Positions 57,825 to 63,947 of a stretch of DNA of 64,000 nt are shown one piece after another. Each line of letters starts with the position of its first letter. The first letter of the stretch is position 1. The notes under the pieces were generated by a model. The model was not told where the DNA came from. It did not search any database and saw only the letters and a list, made by a program, of their open reading frames with translations. A program made the translations under genes and the position numbers. Origin of the DNA: a virus; IMG/VR virus record IMGVR_UViG_3300020370_000002, positions 1-64,000 of that record. The stretch is one strand, 5' to 3'.

Positions 57825-58087
57825 GAGTCGTTCTTCAATACAGAAGCAAGAGGGACTACACTCGTTACATTCTTAGGTTTTAATAAGCGATAAGAATCCG
57901 TGTCCCAACAAAACAATAGTAGGGTTTCAGTAGATTCTCTCGCTCGGTTTTTCTTGTCTCGAATGTACTTTGTACTAAAGTCCAACGTGCATACATTGTA
58001 CTTTAGTTTTTTTGAGTTCTCACTACGATATGTAATGATCGCATCACCATACTCATCAACAAGTTTGGCTAGTTCGTCCTTCTTCAC
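57821..58087 (-). CDS. Conserved small phage protein, unknown
   Basis: The 88-residue protein has YNVCTLDFSTKYIRDKKNR, then LLLFCWDTDSYRLLKPKNVTSVVPLASVL. The VTLDFxTxYIxxKK and FCWDTDSYRL pattern seems familiar from other phages, but no function is known. It is coupled to the PC4-like gene. A possible RNA-binding or regulatory role is only a guess from size. Confidence 0.6.
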   Translation of the reverse strand: MKKDELAKLVDEYGDAIITYRSENSKKLKYNVCTLDFSTKYIRDKKNRARESTETLLLFCWDTDSYRLLKPKNVTSVVPLASVLKNDS

Positions 58088-58138
58088 GGTGTTCCTTAGT
58101 TAGGTAGGTAAAATCTTTTACTGTCCTATACTGAAGAA

Positions 58139-58170
58139 ACAAAAAAGACCTCGGGGATCTCACCCGAGGG
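58139..58170 (-). terminator. Terminator after the HTH gene
   Basis: On the minus strand CCTCGGG (58169-58163) pairs with CCCGAGG (58155-58149) around a seven-base loop, followed by TC and six T residues. It ends the transcript of the gene at 58175. Confidence 0.9.
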
Positions 58171-58174
58171 AGTA

Positions 58175-58570
58175 CTAGTCGGCCAATAAGCCTGTGAAAT
58201 ACTGAGCTGCTTTGCCAGTTAACTTAGATATAATATCTTCGTCTACTGCTAAGCCTTTGTCTGTGATAGCTGCGGTGAGGGCATCTTGTGCTGCCTGCTT
58301 AGATACGCGTGTACCACCTGAGGAAGTCCCACCACCATTCCCCGTAGCGGGAGTCTTTTTTACATAGACACCTGCTTTGGTTAGAATCATACGAACCCCG
58401 TTAGGGCTTTCGTTTAATTCATCTGCAATTTCTTTTACAATTTCCATTGAAGTCTCAGGAGTTGGATCCTGTGCTTCATACATCTCTACGGCTTGCGCCT
58501 TCTTGTCGTCGTCCCACGCCATTCTGCGTTTTCCTCGTTGTTGTTGTTGAAAATAAAATCGGTCGCCCAT
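58175..58570 (-). CDS. HTH-like DNA-binding protein, single unit
   Basis: The 131-residue protein has WDDDKKAQAVEMYEAQ, then EIVKEIADELNESPNGVRMIL, a helix-turn-helix like the units of the repeat protein at 54964. The Gly/Ser/Thr-rich link (GNGGGTSSGG) precedes a helical end. GAGGAAA lies before both ATG 58570 and ATG 58522 (MAWDDD); either may be used. The gene forms its own transcript, with a promoter before it and a terminator behind. Confidence 0.7.
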   Translation of the reverse strand: MGDRFYFQQQQRGKRRMAWDDDKKAQAVEMYEAQDPTPETSMEIVKEIADELNESPNGVRMILTKAGVYVKKTPATGNGGGTSSGGTRVSKQAAQDALTAAITDKGLAVDEDIISKLTGKAAQYFTGLLAD

Positions 58571-58595
58571 TTGGTTTCCTCATTTTTGAAATACT

Positions 58596-58624
58596 ATTAT
58601 ATCTCGATTTAACATTTGTGTCAA
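58596..58624 (-). promoter_or_regulatory. Promoter for the single HTH gene
   Basis: TTGACA (58624-58619) and TATAAT (58601-58596), 17 bp apart, with AGTTC just upstream. A leader of about 25 bases with GAGG precedes ATG 58570. Confidence 0.88.
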
Positions 58625-58643
58625 GAACTTTTTTTGCTCTCCA

Positions 58644-59306
58644 CTAAATTTTTTCGATATCAATGCCATGCTCTTCCAAGTGAGTTAATTTACCTAGGTC
58701 ACAGGCTAGTGCTGCTCCATGAAAACCTCCCACCCTTAAAGTTTCAGTTTCTTCCAGTATGTATATCTCATAGCACTTACATCCATACTTGTCTATGTAA
58801 TACTGAGGGTTGGGGCTTTCTTTTTGTACTATGGCAGGAGCATGATAGAAAGCAGACCATACTTTTTCATTTGGAATGAACTCATCAGATACACATTGAT
58901 CTGGTAAGAATGCGTATCCTTTTCGTTCTTCTACAAGCGCTGGTCGCGTTGGTACTCCAACTCGATTAAGTATAGCTTTTACAAACCCCGTAGAGCGGTA
59001 CATACCTTGAGATATTTCGGATATAGACTGCCCATCGAGATAAGAAGTTATAGCTTCTTTTATCTCTAAAGCACTTGCTGGCTTACCTTTTAACTGAGCT
59101 TTTCTCTTCGCTCTAAAGTTTTGTTTGTCTTGAAAATCTTGTATTATATTATTAAGTCTTGTAGTATTGTACGAGATGTTGAGTATCTCACACGCCTCCT
59201 TTTTAGTTATCGGTTTATCCGAACTCAAAAGGGTTATCACGTGTTGTATATTTTCCTGAGTCAACTTCTCGTGTTCTTTCTTCTTCACCCTTGCCAAGTA
59301 ATTCAT
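58644..59306 (-). CDS. HTH-containing protein, unknown
   Basis: From ATG 59306 the protein has 220 residues; a TTG at 59297 has better spacing from GGAGG and may be the true start. A first HTH (ITKKEACEILNISYNTTRLN) and a second (SISEISQGMYRSTGFVKAILNRVG) lie in the first half. The second half has a compact fold with Cys residues (KYGCKCYEIYILEE). It overlaps the next gene upstream by 92 bp in another frame. Function unknown; a DNA-binding regulator is plausible. Confidence 0.6.
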   Translation of the reverse strand: MNYLARVKKKEHEKLTQENIQHVITLLSSDKPITKKEACEILNISYNTTRLNNIIQDFQDKQNFRAKRKAQLKGKPASALEIKEAITSYLDGQSISEISQGMYRSTGFVKAILNRVGVPTRPALVEERKGYAFLPDQCVSDEFIPNEKVWSAFYHAPAIVQKESPNPQYYIDKYGCKCYEIYILEETETLRVGGFHGAALACDLGKLTHLEEHGIDIEKI

Positions 59307-59583
59307 CCTCCAATTTAAATAATAAACAACACATCGCATGGGCTAGATGCGATAGTCCAGTTTCTTCGTCTAACTGCTCTCCGTCCATGTGGGCAAAGAT
59401 ATGTCTTAGTGCAGCGCTTGTATATCTATTTTGTAGATCATCTACTTTACGCCAGTTTTCGGCATCATACTTCTCTGCTCCGTATGTTAATACTTTTCCT
59501 ACTTCTAATATAGACTTTGGAGGAAGTAAGTATAGCTTTGGTTTTTCACTATCAAACTTTCTACCTTGTGATTCTTTGTTCAT
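59215..59583 (-). CDS. dGTP/dATP diphosphohydrolase-like protein (MazG superfamily)
   Basis: ATG 59583 after AGGAAG gives 122 residues. The sequence GRKFDSEKPKLYLLPP, VLTYGAEKYDAENWRK and ALRHIFAHMDGE fits the all-alpha NTP hydrolases with DUF5664-type domain. In phages with 2-aminoadenine DNA a related enzyme (MazZ) removes dGTP or dATP. No purine synthetase (PurZ) is seen in this window, so general nucleotide-pool cleaning is more likely. It overlaps genes on both sides. Confidence 0.72.
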   Translation of the reverse strand: MNKESQGRKFDSEKPKLYLLPPKSILEVGKVLTYGAEKYDAENWRKVDDLQNRYTSAALRHIFAHMDGEQLDEETGLSHLAHAMCCLLFKLEDELLGKGEEERTREVDSGKYTTRDNPFEFG

Positions 59584-60130
59584 AATCTGCTTCCTGTTCG
59601 TTCCACCAAGGAGGCTTCTCTCGATACTTCCAAGAAGCAAACGTTGCTTTGTCTTTGTGATAAAATCTACGGTATGCGTCTATGGCGTCTGATCCTTTAA
59701 GTTCATCTGGCATAGCTTGTGCAAATGGAGTAAGTCCCAGTGGTGGTGTTCGTATGCTGGGGAGCTTGAGTATAACATCATGCACTGATTTATGGCTTTT
59801 TCCGTATCTGTAAGTGTACTCTTCGTCCAATGCGAGGGCGTAGCAAAACAACCACTCATAGTTATCGAGGCTACTCCTAGCCCATATCGTGCAGGGGTGG
59901 TTATGCATTGTAGGAAGGTACGGGAAGTCTCTTGGTTCATTTGTTTTTTTCTCCCGTAAAAGGGCGAGTTCTTCTTTTGTAAGTTTTCGAGGAACAAAAC
60001 CCAAGTATTTATCTACCCAATGATTTGTGCACAGCATTTGAGCTGCCTCAAGAGGCATTTTGACTATATGCTTGTCAACGTGGTACTCTGCACACTTGTC
60101 ATGGTTTTCGTCAAGTATAAAAATATTCAT
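59561..60130 (-). CDS. Conserved marine phage protein, unknown
   Basis: The 189-residue protein begins MNIFILDENHDKCAEYHVDK, then IVKMPLEAAQMLCTNHW, HNHPCTIWARSSLDNYEWL and FASWKYREKPPWW. This pattern with conserved His, Cys and Trp is found in several marine phages as I remember, without known function. ATG 60130 is only six bases after the promoter -10, which suggests a leaderless message. Confidence 0.6.
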   Translation of the reverse strand: MNIFILDENHDKCAEYHVDKHIVKMPLEAAQMLCTNHWVDKYLGFVPRKLTKEELALLREKKTNEPRDFPYLPTMHNHPCTIWARSSLDNYEWLFCYALALDEEYTYRYGKSHKSVHDVILKLPSIRTPPLGLTPFAQAMPDELKGSDAIDAYRRFYHKDKATFASWKYREKPPWWNEQEADYEQRITR

Positions 60131-60136
60131 GCAACT

Positions 60137-60165
60137 ATTATACTAATAAATGTATATAATGTCAA
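60137..60165 (-). promoter_or_regulatory. Promoter next to an ATG (leaderless type)
   Basis: TTGACA (60165-60160) and TATAAT (60142-60137), 17 bp apart, with six bases from TATAAT to ATG 60130. The TGA of the upstream 48-residue gene overlaps the TTGACA. The expected start of transcription is at or near the A of ATG. Confidence 0.88.
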
Positions 60166-60308
60166 GATTTTTTTCGACTTTTGGCCCTCATTGCTTCTAC
60201 ATCAAATTCTTTTTGCCACGGCCAATATCCTGTTGCTTTTTTATCTCCATACGCTGCTCCCAATAGTAATACTACTGGTAGACTAAGTATTAATAGAATG
60301 AAGGTCAT
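60162..60308 (-). CDS. 48-residue membrane protein
   Basis: ATG 60308 lies in the end of the thyX gene (26-bp overlap) and the frame stops at TGA 60164-60162. The protein has one membrane helix (MTFILLILSLPVVLLLGAAY) followed by GDKKATGYWPWQKEFDVEAM and a basic end. It fills the gap between thyX and the next promoter. Likely a small inner-membrane protein; function unknown. Confidence 0.65.
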   Translation of the reverse strand: MTFILLILSLPVVLLLGAAYGDKKATGYWPWQKEFDVEAMRAKSRKKS

Positions 60309-60966
60309 CTACTGCTTTCCTTACGCTTGGGAAGTGGTCACCAATTATACTCCAACATCGATCTGCTATGTCAGCGTGCTCTTGCTGAGTTCCATTAGCT
60401 CTACGAAGCTCACAATAGTGAATCCAACTACGAAGTGTTCCTGCCATATATAAAGTAGTACCGCTCATTCCTTCTGGAAGAAGTGCTCTTGCTTGTTCCT
60501 TTGCAATGCCGTCCTCTAAAGCTTCCTCATATGCTTTTCTTGTTAAGTGCAAGACGTTCTGCTGAGCCATAGAGAAACGTTCATTTATTCTACGGTGGCA
60601 TTGATTTTTATAGTCCATAGAAATACTATTTTGTCTATTTTTCTCATCCTGAAGTCTTGCTTCTCTTATTTCAAAAACATTAGTCACAGCGTATCTCTGG
60701 CTAAACTCTTGAAAAGAGAAGCTTCGATGACGTACTATCTGGTGGGAGATATCTCGTGTTGTCTGTATTTCCATGGTAATGGATACCATTTCAAACGGAC
60801 TCCAGTGACCATGTTTGATTAAGTACTTCAACAGTCCTGGAGCTGTTTTATTATTGTTTTGATTTTCAGGGTTACTTACTCTTGCACAGTAAGCTATAAA
60901 TTCATCCGCCGTATTACATCCTGTACTTGCACTCGGCTTGCTTAGAGCTACTAAAGCTACATTCAT
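60283..60966 (-). CDS. thyX: Flavin-dependent thymidylate synthase
   Basis: The 227-residue protein has the ThyX motif RHRSFSFQEFSQRY at 79-92 (RHRxxSxxxxSxRY) and the C-terminal region SWIHYCELRRAN typical of the family. It makes dTMP from dUMP with FAD and methylene-tetrahydrofolate. It is translated directly after the lysozyme gene (TAATG). Confidence 0.96.
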   Translation of the reverse strand: MNVALVALSKPSASTGCNTADEFIAYCARVSNPENQNNNKTAPGLLKYLIKHGHWSPFEMVSITMEIQTTRDISHQIVRHRSFSFQEFSQRYAVTNVFEIREARLQDEKNRQNSISMDYKNQCHRRINERFSMAQQNVLHLTRKAYEEALEDGIAKEQARALLPEGMSGTTLYMAGTLRSWIHYCELRRANGTQQEHADIADRCWSIIGDHFPSVRKAVDDLHSINT

Positions 60967-61412
60967 TAAACATTTTCCAATCTAGTCATTAATCTTTCTG
61001 CTCGTTGTGTTACTTGCTTGTACCAACGGGAGTCCCTCCCTTCAACAGCAGCCCTTTTCCAGTCTTCTGCCCATAAGGCTTTATTCATATTCTTAAATTT
61101 GGACAGTCTGGGTCTGCCCATGTTAAACATCATATTGACCAGGATCTGCTGGACTTCGTCGGGGAAGCTTCTAAAAGTCCCTTCTCCGTATAGAGTACAA
61201 CACTCTCTGATGGCAATGTTAAGGTCTCTAGCGAAACACGTCCTGACTCGTTCTTCAGTAACTGGTGTTCCAGTCGGCCTTCCGAATTCCTCGTCACTTT
61301 CGACGATAAGATGACCGACGCCAAAGGTTGGATAGCCGAGGTGGTCATTGTAGATTCCATATACTACTCCTTCATCAATCTTGAGTTGCTCGTAAACTGC
61401 TTCTCTATTCAC
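60966..61412 (-). CDS. Endolysin, T4 lysozyme-like (GH24)
   Basis: The 148-residue protein has the T4-type catalytic triad Glu14 (KIDEG), Asp23 (YND) and Thr29 (YPTFGVGH), spaced as in T4 (11/20/26). It cleaves the glycan chain of peptidoglycan at lysis. There is no signal peptide, so a holin is needed. The start is GTG 61412, overlapping the upstream TGA (GTGA). Confidence 0.95.
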   Translation of the reverse strand: MNREAVYEQLKIDEGVVYGIYNDHLGYPTFGVGHLIVESDEEFGRPTGTPVTEERVRTCFARDLNIAIRECCTLYGEGTFRSFPDEVQQILVNMMFNMGRPRLSKFKNMNKALWAEDWKRAAVEGRDSRWYKQVTQRAERLMTRLENV

Positions 61413-61585
61413 ATCATTTTCCCACTAGGATCAAGTAAGTGGCGTTTAATCCACCCTTCGATCTGCTTTTTTTGTTTCTCTACTTCTTCTGCTTGAGACA
61501 TTACTTTTGCCTCAAGGTCATCAATTCTTTTTTCTTGAAAGCGAAGTCTGTCGCTCTGCATCTCTATTTCGTACTGACCTTTCAT
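61409..61585 (-). CDS. Small coiled-coil protein next to lysozyme
   Basis: ATG 61585 follows AAGGG and overlaps the upstream stop (TAATG), giving 58 residues: KGQYEIEMQSDRLRFQEKRI and a coiled-coil stretch (DDLEAKVMSQAEEVEKQKKQ). It is immediately followed by the lysozyme gene. It may be a lysis-regulating or structural accessory; no family recognised. Confidence 0.55.
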   Translation of the reverse strand: MKGQYEIEMQSDRLRFQEKRIDDLEAKVMSQAEEVEKQKKQIEGWIKRHLLDPSGKMM

Positions 61586-61836
61586 TATGCTACCCTTACT
61601 AAATCCCAATTCATTGGTTCATGTGATTTAATTTCAACCACGTTCTTATCAATATCTATAAATTTTATAATGTTAGGTTTCAAACTAATTATCTCTCTAA
61701 CATTATAAAACTTTGGTGTACGCATATACATAGCTTTTCCATCTTCATCTATGCCTGTTACACTTCCAAAGTATATGGTTAACTTGTACTCTTGGTAAAA
61801 TAAACTTTTCCACCAAGCTATAATTTTATCAATCAT
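61585..61836 (-). CDS. Small protein in the lysis region, unknown
   Basis: ATG 61836 overlaps the end of the spanin-like gene by 8 bp and gives 83 residues, starting MIDKIIAWWKSLFYQEYKLT and then beta-like YFGSVTGIDEDGKAMYM. A longer frame would run through the upstream gene. No family recognised. Confidence 0.5.
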   Translation of the reverse strand: MIDKIIAWWKSLFYQEYKLTIYFGSVTGIDEDGKAMYMRTPKFYNVREIISLKPNIIKFIDIDKNVVEIKSHEPMNWDLVRVA

Positions 61837-62236
61837 TTTTCTCAAGCCATTCCTCTGCTTCATCGGCAGCATTTGTAGCTTTTCTATAGTACAATATAAT
61901 TTCTTTTTGTTGCCGTATATACCTACGAATCTCTTGTAAATTATATGCCATGTTCTCATAGCCTTTTGGAGTAAGAGCCATTACTACAAAATCTCCACCC
62001 AATAGACCCTCTACTTTTGCTACTGACTCTTCCCAGTTATCCTTTGTGATTACAAACCATGCTACATCCTCTAAGCCTATCTCATTAGGTAAAGGAGGTT
62101 GGTATATATCAACTTTAACTTCTTCCGTGATTACTTTTACAGGGGGAGGTGGTGTAAAGTCTACTTTCGGTAATACACTACATCCACTACTTAACGCTAT
62201 CGTAAACGCGCTCACTAGCACTATCGTCGGCTTCAT
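61829..62236 (-). CDS. Lipoprotein, candidate outer-membrane spanin
   Basis: A lipobox LSSGC (Cys19) follows a typical signal (MKPTIVLVSAFTIALSSG). The mature part begins with a Pro-rich stretch (FTPPPPVKVITEEVKVDIYQ, then PPLP) and has a helical tail (NMAYNLQEIRRYIRQQKEII). Pro-rich lipoproteins encoded partly inside a membrane-coiled-coil gene are Rz1-type o-spanins; here the overlap with the upstream gene is 50 bp. It is longer than usual Rz1, so caution applies. Confidence 0.6.
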   Translation of the reverse strand: MKPTIVLVSAFTIALSSGCSVLPKVDFTPPPPVKVITEEVKVDIYQPPLPNEIGLEDVAWFVITKDNWEESVAKVEGLLGGDFVVMALTPKGYENMAYNLQEIRRYIRQQKEIILYYRKATNAADEAEEWLEKND

Positions 62237-62639
62237 CTAATTCCCTACTATCTGCTTCCACTTGTCGGAACACATCTTTTGTGCCCTTATTTATCCGTGG
62301 TTCAATAAGTCCTGGCTTTCTACGAGCCAGATTTGTTAAATTGTGTTTTTTAAAAATACTTAAGTATTGCTGTTTTTCAGCTTCTAATTTACTATTCTTA
62401 TTTGTTAGGTCTGCAAACGCTTGAGCCTGCTGCTTCATTTGTTTCTCTAACTTACGAATAGTGCTTTCGTTAGTCTGTGCTGCGGTTTGAAGAGCCACAT
62501 TTTGTTGTGTTGCTGCTGCAATCTCCATTTGTTGTTCGGTGATGCGGTTATCCTTCGCATTGATTTGTATTTTGTGATAAGCAAAACCAGCACCACCTAC
62601 AACTAGGATGATTGGAAGCATTTTTATCATTCCAAACAT
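62187..62639 (-). CDS. Membrane-anchored coiled-coil protein, candidate inner-membrane spanin
   Basis: The 150-residue protein has an N-terminal membrane segment (MLPIILVVGGAGFAYHKIQI) then about 70 residues of coiled coil (QQMEIAAATQQNVALQTAAQ, ESTIRKLEKQMKQQAQAFAD). This is the layout of Rz-type i-spanins, which with the lipoprotein fuse the membranes at lysis. It overlaps the next gene by 50 bp. Confidence 0.65.
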   Translation of the reverse strand: MFGMIKMLPIILVVGGAGFAYHKIQINAKDNRITEQQMEIAAATQQNVALQTAAQTNESTIRKLEKQMKQQAQAFADLTNKNSKLEAEKQQYLSIFKKHNLTNLARRKPGLIEPRINKGTKDVFRQVEADSRELDEADDSASERVYDSVK

Positions 62640-62655
62640 ACTATTTACCTTTTAC

Positions 62656-62934
62656 TTACAATTCTGTAAGTGTTCTAACGCCTGATTGTCGATTCAGCTC
62701 GCAGAGTATTTTCTGGTTGCCTTCGGGAAAGTATACCATAAACTGCATCTGGAATCCCGCTCCTCGATCTTTTATTTTTTTCAAAAGATAACGCGAAGCT
62801 CCGACATATTCTGATTTTACTTCTTGTTTACACAGATTAAATGCTTTATTTTTATCTATTGCTTTGGCATTTACAGGTAGTGCGACTAGTAGGGCTAGGG
62901 TTCCTATTCCTATTAAGGATAGAACTCGTTTCAT
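62656..62934 (-). CDS. Small exported protein
   Basis: A clear signal peptide (KRVLSLIGIGTLALLVALPV, cleavage after VNA) precedes a basic mature part with two Cys (FNLCKQEVKSEYVG and KILCELNRQSG) that could form a disulfide in the periplasm. GGAG lies before the ATG. It may modify the envelope or inhibit other phages. No family recognised. Confidence 0.6.
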   Translation of the reverse strand: MKRVLSLIGIGTLALLVALPVNAKAIDKNKAFNLCKQEVKSEYVGASRYLLKKIKDRGAGFQMQFMVYFPEGNQKILCELNRQSGVRTLTEL

Positions 62935-63011
62935 ACTTCTTTTCTCCTTTTATCTTGGCATCGTTGCCAGTTTTGCTACTTTCATTTGCCCAATAAAAAT
63001 AGCGGTATGAG

Positions 63012-63173
63012 TCAGAGAGGTACCTCGTCTTCGTCAACGTCAAGATGACCGTTGTCAACGAGGTAGTCTACGGCATGTTGGATTCCGACTCTGCGTCCAA
63101 CATACCAGCAATGTGCTCCACACCCTATTAAACATAGGGAAAACACGACGAAAGCTGCTATCGTAGTTTCCAA
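63012..63173 (-). CDS. 53-residue membrane protein with TTG start
   Basis: AAAAGGAGAG precedes TTG 63173. The protein has one membrane helix (TTIAAFVVFSLCLIGCGAHC), then YVGRRVGIQHAVDYLVDNGH and the acidic end LDVDEDEVPL. The AVDYLVDNG...D pattern is common in small phage proteins. It is the first gene after the divergent promoter. Short and with a rare start, so moderate confidence. Confidence 0.65.
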   Translation of the reverse strand: METTIAAFVVFSLCLIGCGAHCWYVGRRVGIQHAVDYLVDNGHLDVDEDEVPL

Positions 63174-63213
63174 TTTACTCTCCTTTTGAATTTATAATTT
63201 TCAGAATGTAGAT

Positions 63214-63242
63214 ATTATACTTCATATGACATAAAATGTCAA
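63214..63242 (-). promoter_or_regulatory. Promoter for the lysis and thyX block
   Basis: TTGACA (63242-63237) and TATAAT (63219-63214), 17 bp apart on the minus strand. It points away from the plus promoter at 63278, so the two form a divergent pair. A leader of about 40 bases with a strong ribosome site follows. Confidence 0.9.
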
Positions 63243-63277
63243 GAAAAATTTTTAGAATGTACTTTAAAAAATAATTC

Positions 63278-63306
63278 TTGACATTCGTACTTGTTTTGTG
63301 TATAAT
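63278..63306 (+). promoter_or_regulatory. Promoter for the bS21 operon
   Basis: TTGACA (63278-63283) and TATAAT (63301-63306), 17 bp apart, after AAAAAATAATTC. Six bases (ATCACA) separate TATAAT from ATG 63313, so the transcript should start at or near the ATG. Confidence 0.92.
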
Positions 63307-63312
63307 ATCACA

Positions 63313-63498
63313 ATGAGAAAATATATAAAAAGACCTTGGAGCAAGGAAGAAAGGACAGTATTATCACAGTATTACTACTTAAAATCTATAGAAGAAATAC
63401 AACTACTACTTCCTGAACGCACTCCAAATGCAATAAGAAAGCAAGTTTTATACTTAAGAAAACGAGGATGGCGATTTAAGCGTGAAAGTAAAGGTTAG
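63313..63498 (+). CDS. Myb/SANT-like small DNA-binding protein
   Basis: ATG 63313 is immediately downstream of a strong promoter, giving 61 residues. Residues PWSKEERTVLSQYYYLKSIE, then TPNAIRKQVLYLRKRGW form a three-helix Myb-like unit with the two expected aromatic positions. It could regulate the divergent promoters it lies next to. It overlaps the bS21 gene by 17 bp. Confidence 0.7.
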   Translation: MRKYIKRPWSKEERTVLSQYYYLKSIEEIQLLLPERTPNAIRKQVLYLRKRGWRFKRESKG

Positions 63499-63691
63499 AA
63501 ACAATAACATAGAAAATGCAATACGTGTTTTCAAAAAGAAGTGTAGCGAGGTAATATTTGAATACCGAGAAAAAGAATACTACGAAAAGCCCAGTGCAAA
63601 ACGACACAGAGCTAAGCAGTCTGCTAAAGCAAGAGAACAACGAAGACAGCGAAAAGATGAGATTCTCACCAGAGGAAATAGAAAATTCTAA
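63482..63691 (+). CDS. rpsU: Ribosomal protein bS21
   Basis: From GTG 63482 the 69-residue protein follows the bS21 pattern: VKVRNNNIENAIRVFKKKC at the start, then EYYEKPSAKRHRAKQSAKAR and a basic tail. E. coli bS21 has [20 protein letters not shown] and FYEKPTTERKRAKASAVKR. bS21 sits on the platform of the small ribosomal subunit near the anti-Shine-Dalgarno region. Phage versions are known from marine viruses and may change which messages ribosomes prefer. It overlaps both neighbours. Confidence 0.93.
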   Translation: MKVKVRNNNIENAIRVFKKKCSEVIFEYREKEYYEKPSAKRHRAKQSAKAREQRRQRKDEILTRGNRKF

Positions 63692-63947
63692 AAGAATATT
63701 TAAGTCTGCTACTCCGAAATACACGGTTGATTGGTACGTTAAGTGGGCTTCTTCAATCATTCTTATTTGTGCAATATCTATCCGATCAGCGCAAATAAGC
63801 CCTTTTATTGACCTCGTACTGTCTTTTATAGGTATGATAGGTTGGACTTATGTGAGTTTAGTATGGAAGGACAGAGCGTTAATACTAGTGAACGGAATAG
63901 CAATGGTACTATTAGGAACAGGACTACTGCGTCATTTCGCGGGATGA
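63657..63947 (+). CDS. Membrane protein, unknown family
   Basis: The likely ATG is 63657 (MRFSPEEIENSKRIFKSATP), inside the end of bS21, giving 96 residues. Three hydrophobic segments follow: ASSIILICAISI, LVLSFIGMIGWTYVSLVW and LVNGIAMVLLGTGLL. A longer frame from 63558 would overlap bS21 further. It is coupled to bS21 and to the next gene (ATGA). Similar small proteins occur in other phages; function unknown. Confidence 0.6.
   Translation: MRFSPEEIENSKRIFKSATPKYTVDWYVKWASSIILICAISIRSAQISPFIDLVLSFIGMIGWTYVSLVWKDRALILVNGIAMVLLGTGLLRHFAG

Noticed and set aside
62960-63000. 11-codon ORF (MKVAKLATMPR) on the minus strand
   Set aside because: No good ribosome site, very short and no coupling with its neighbours.
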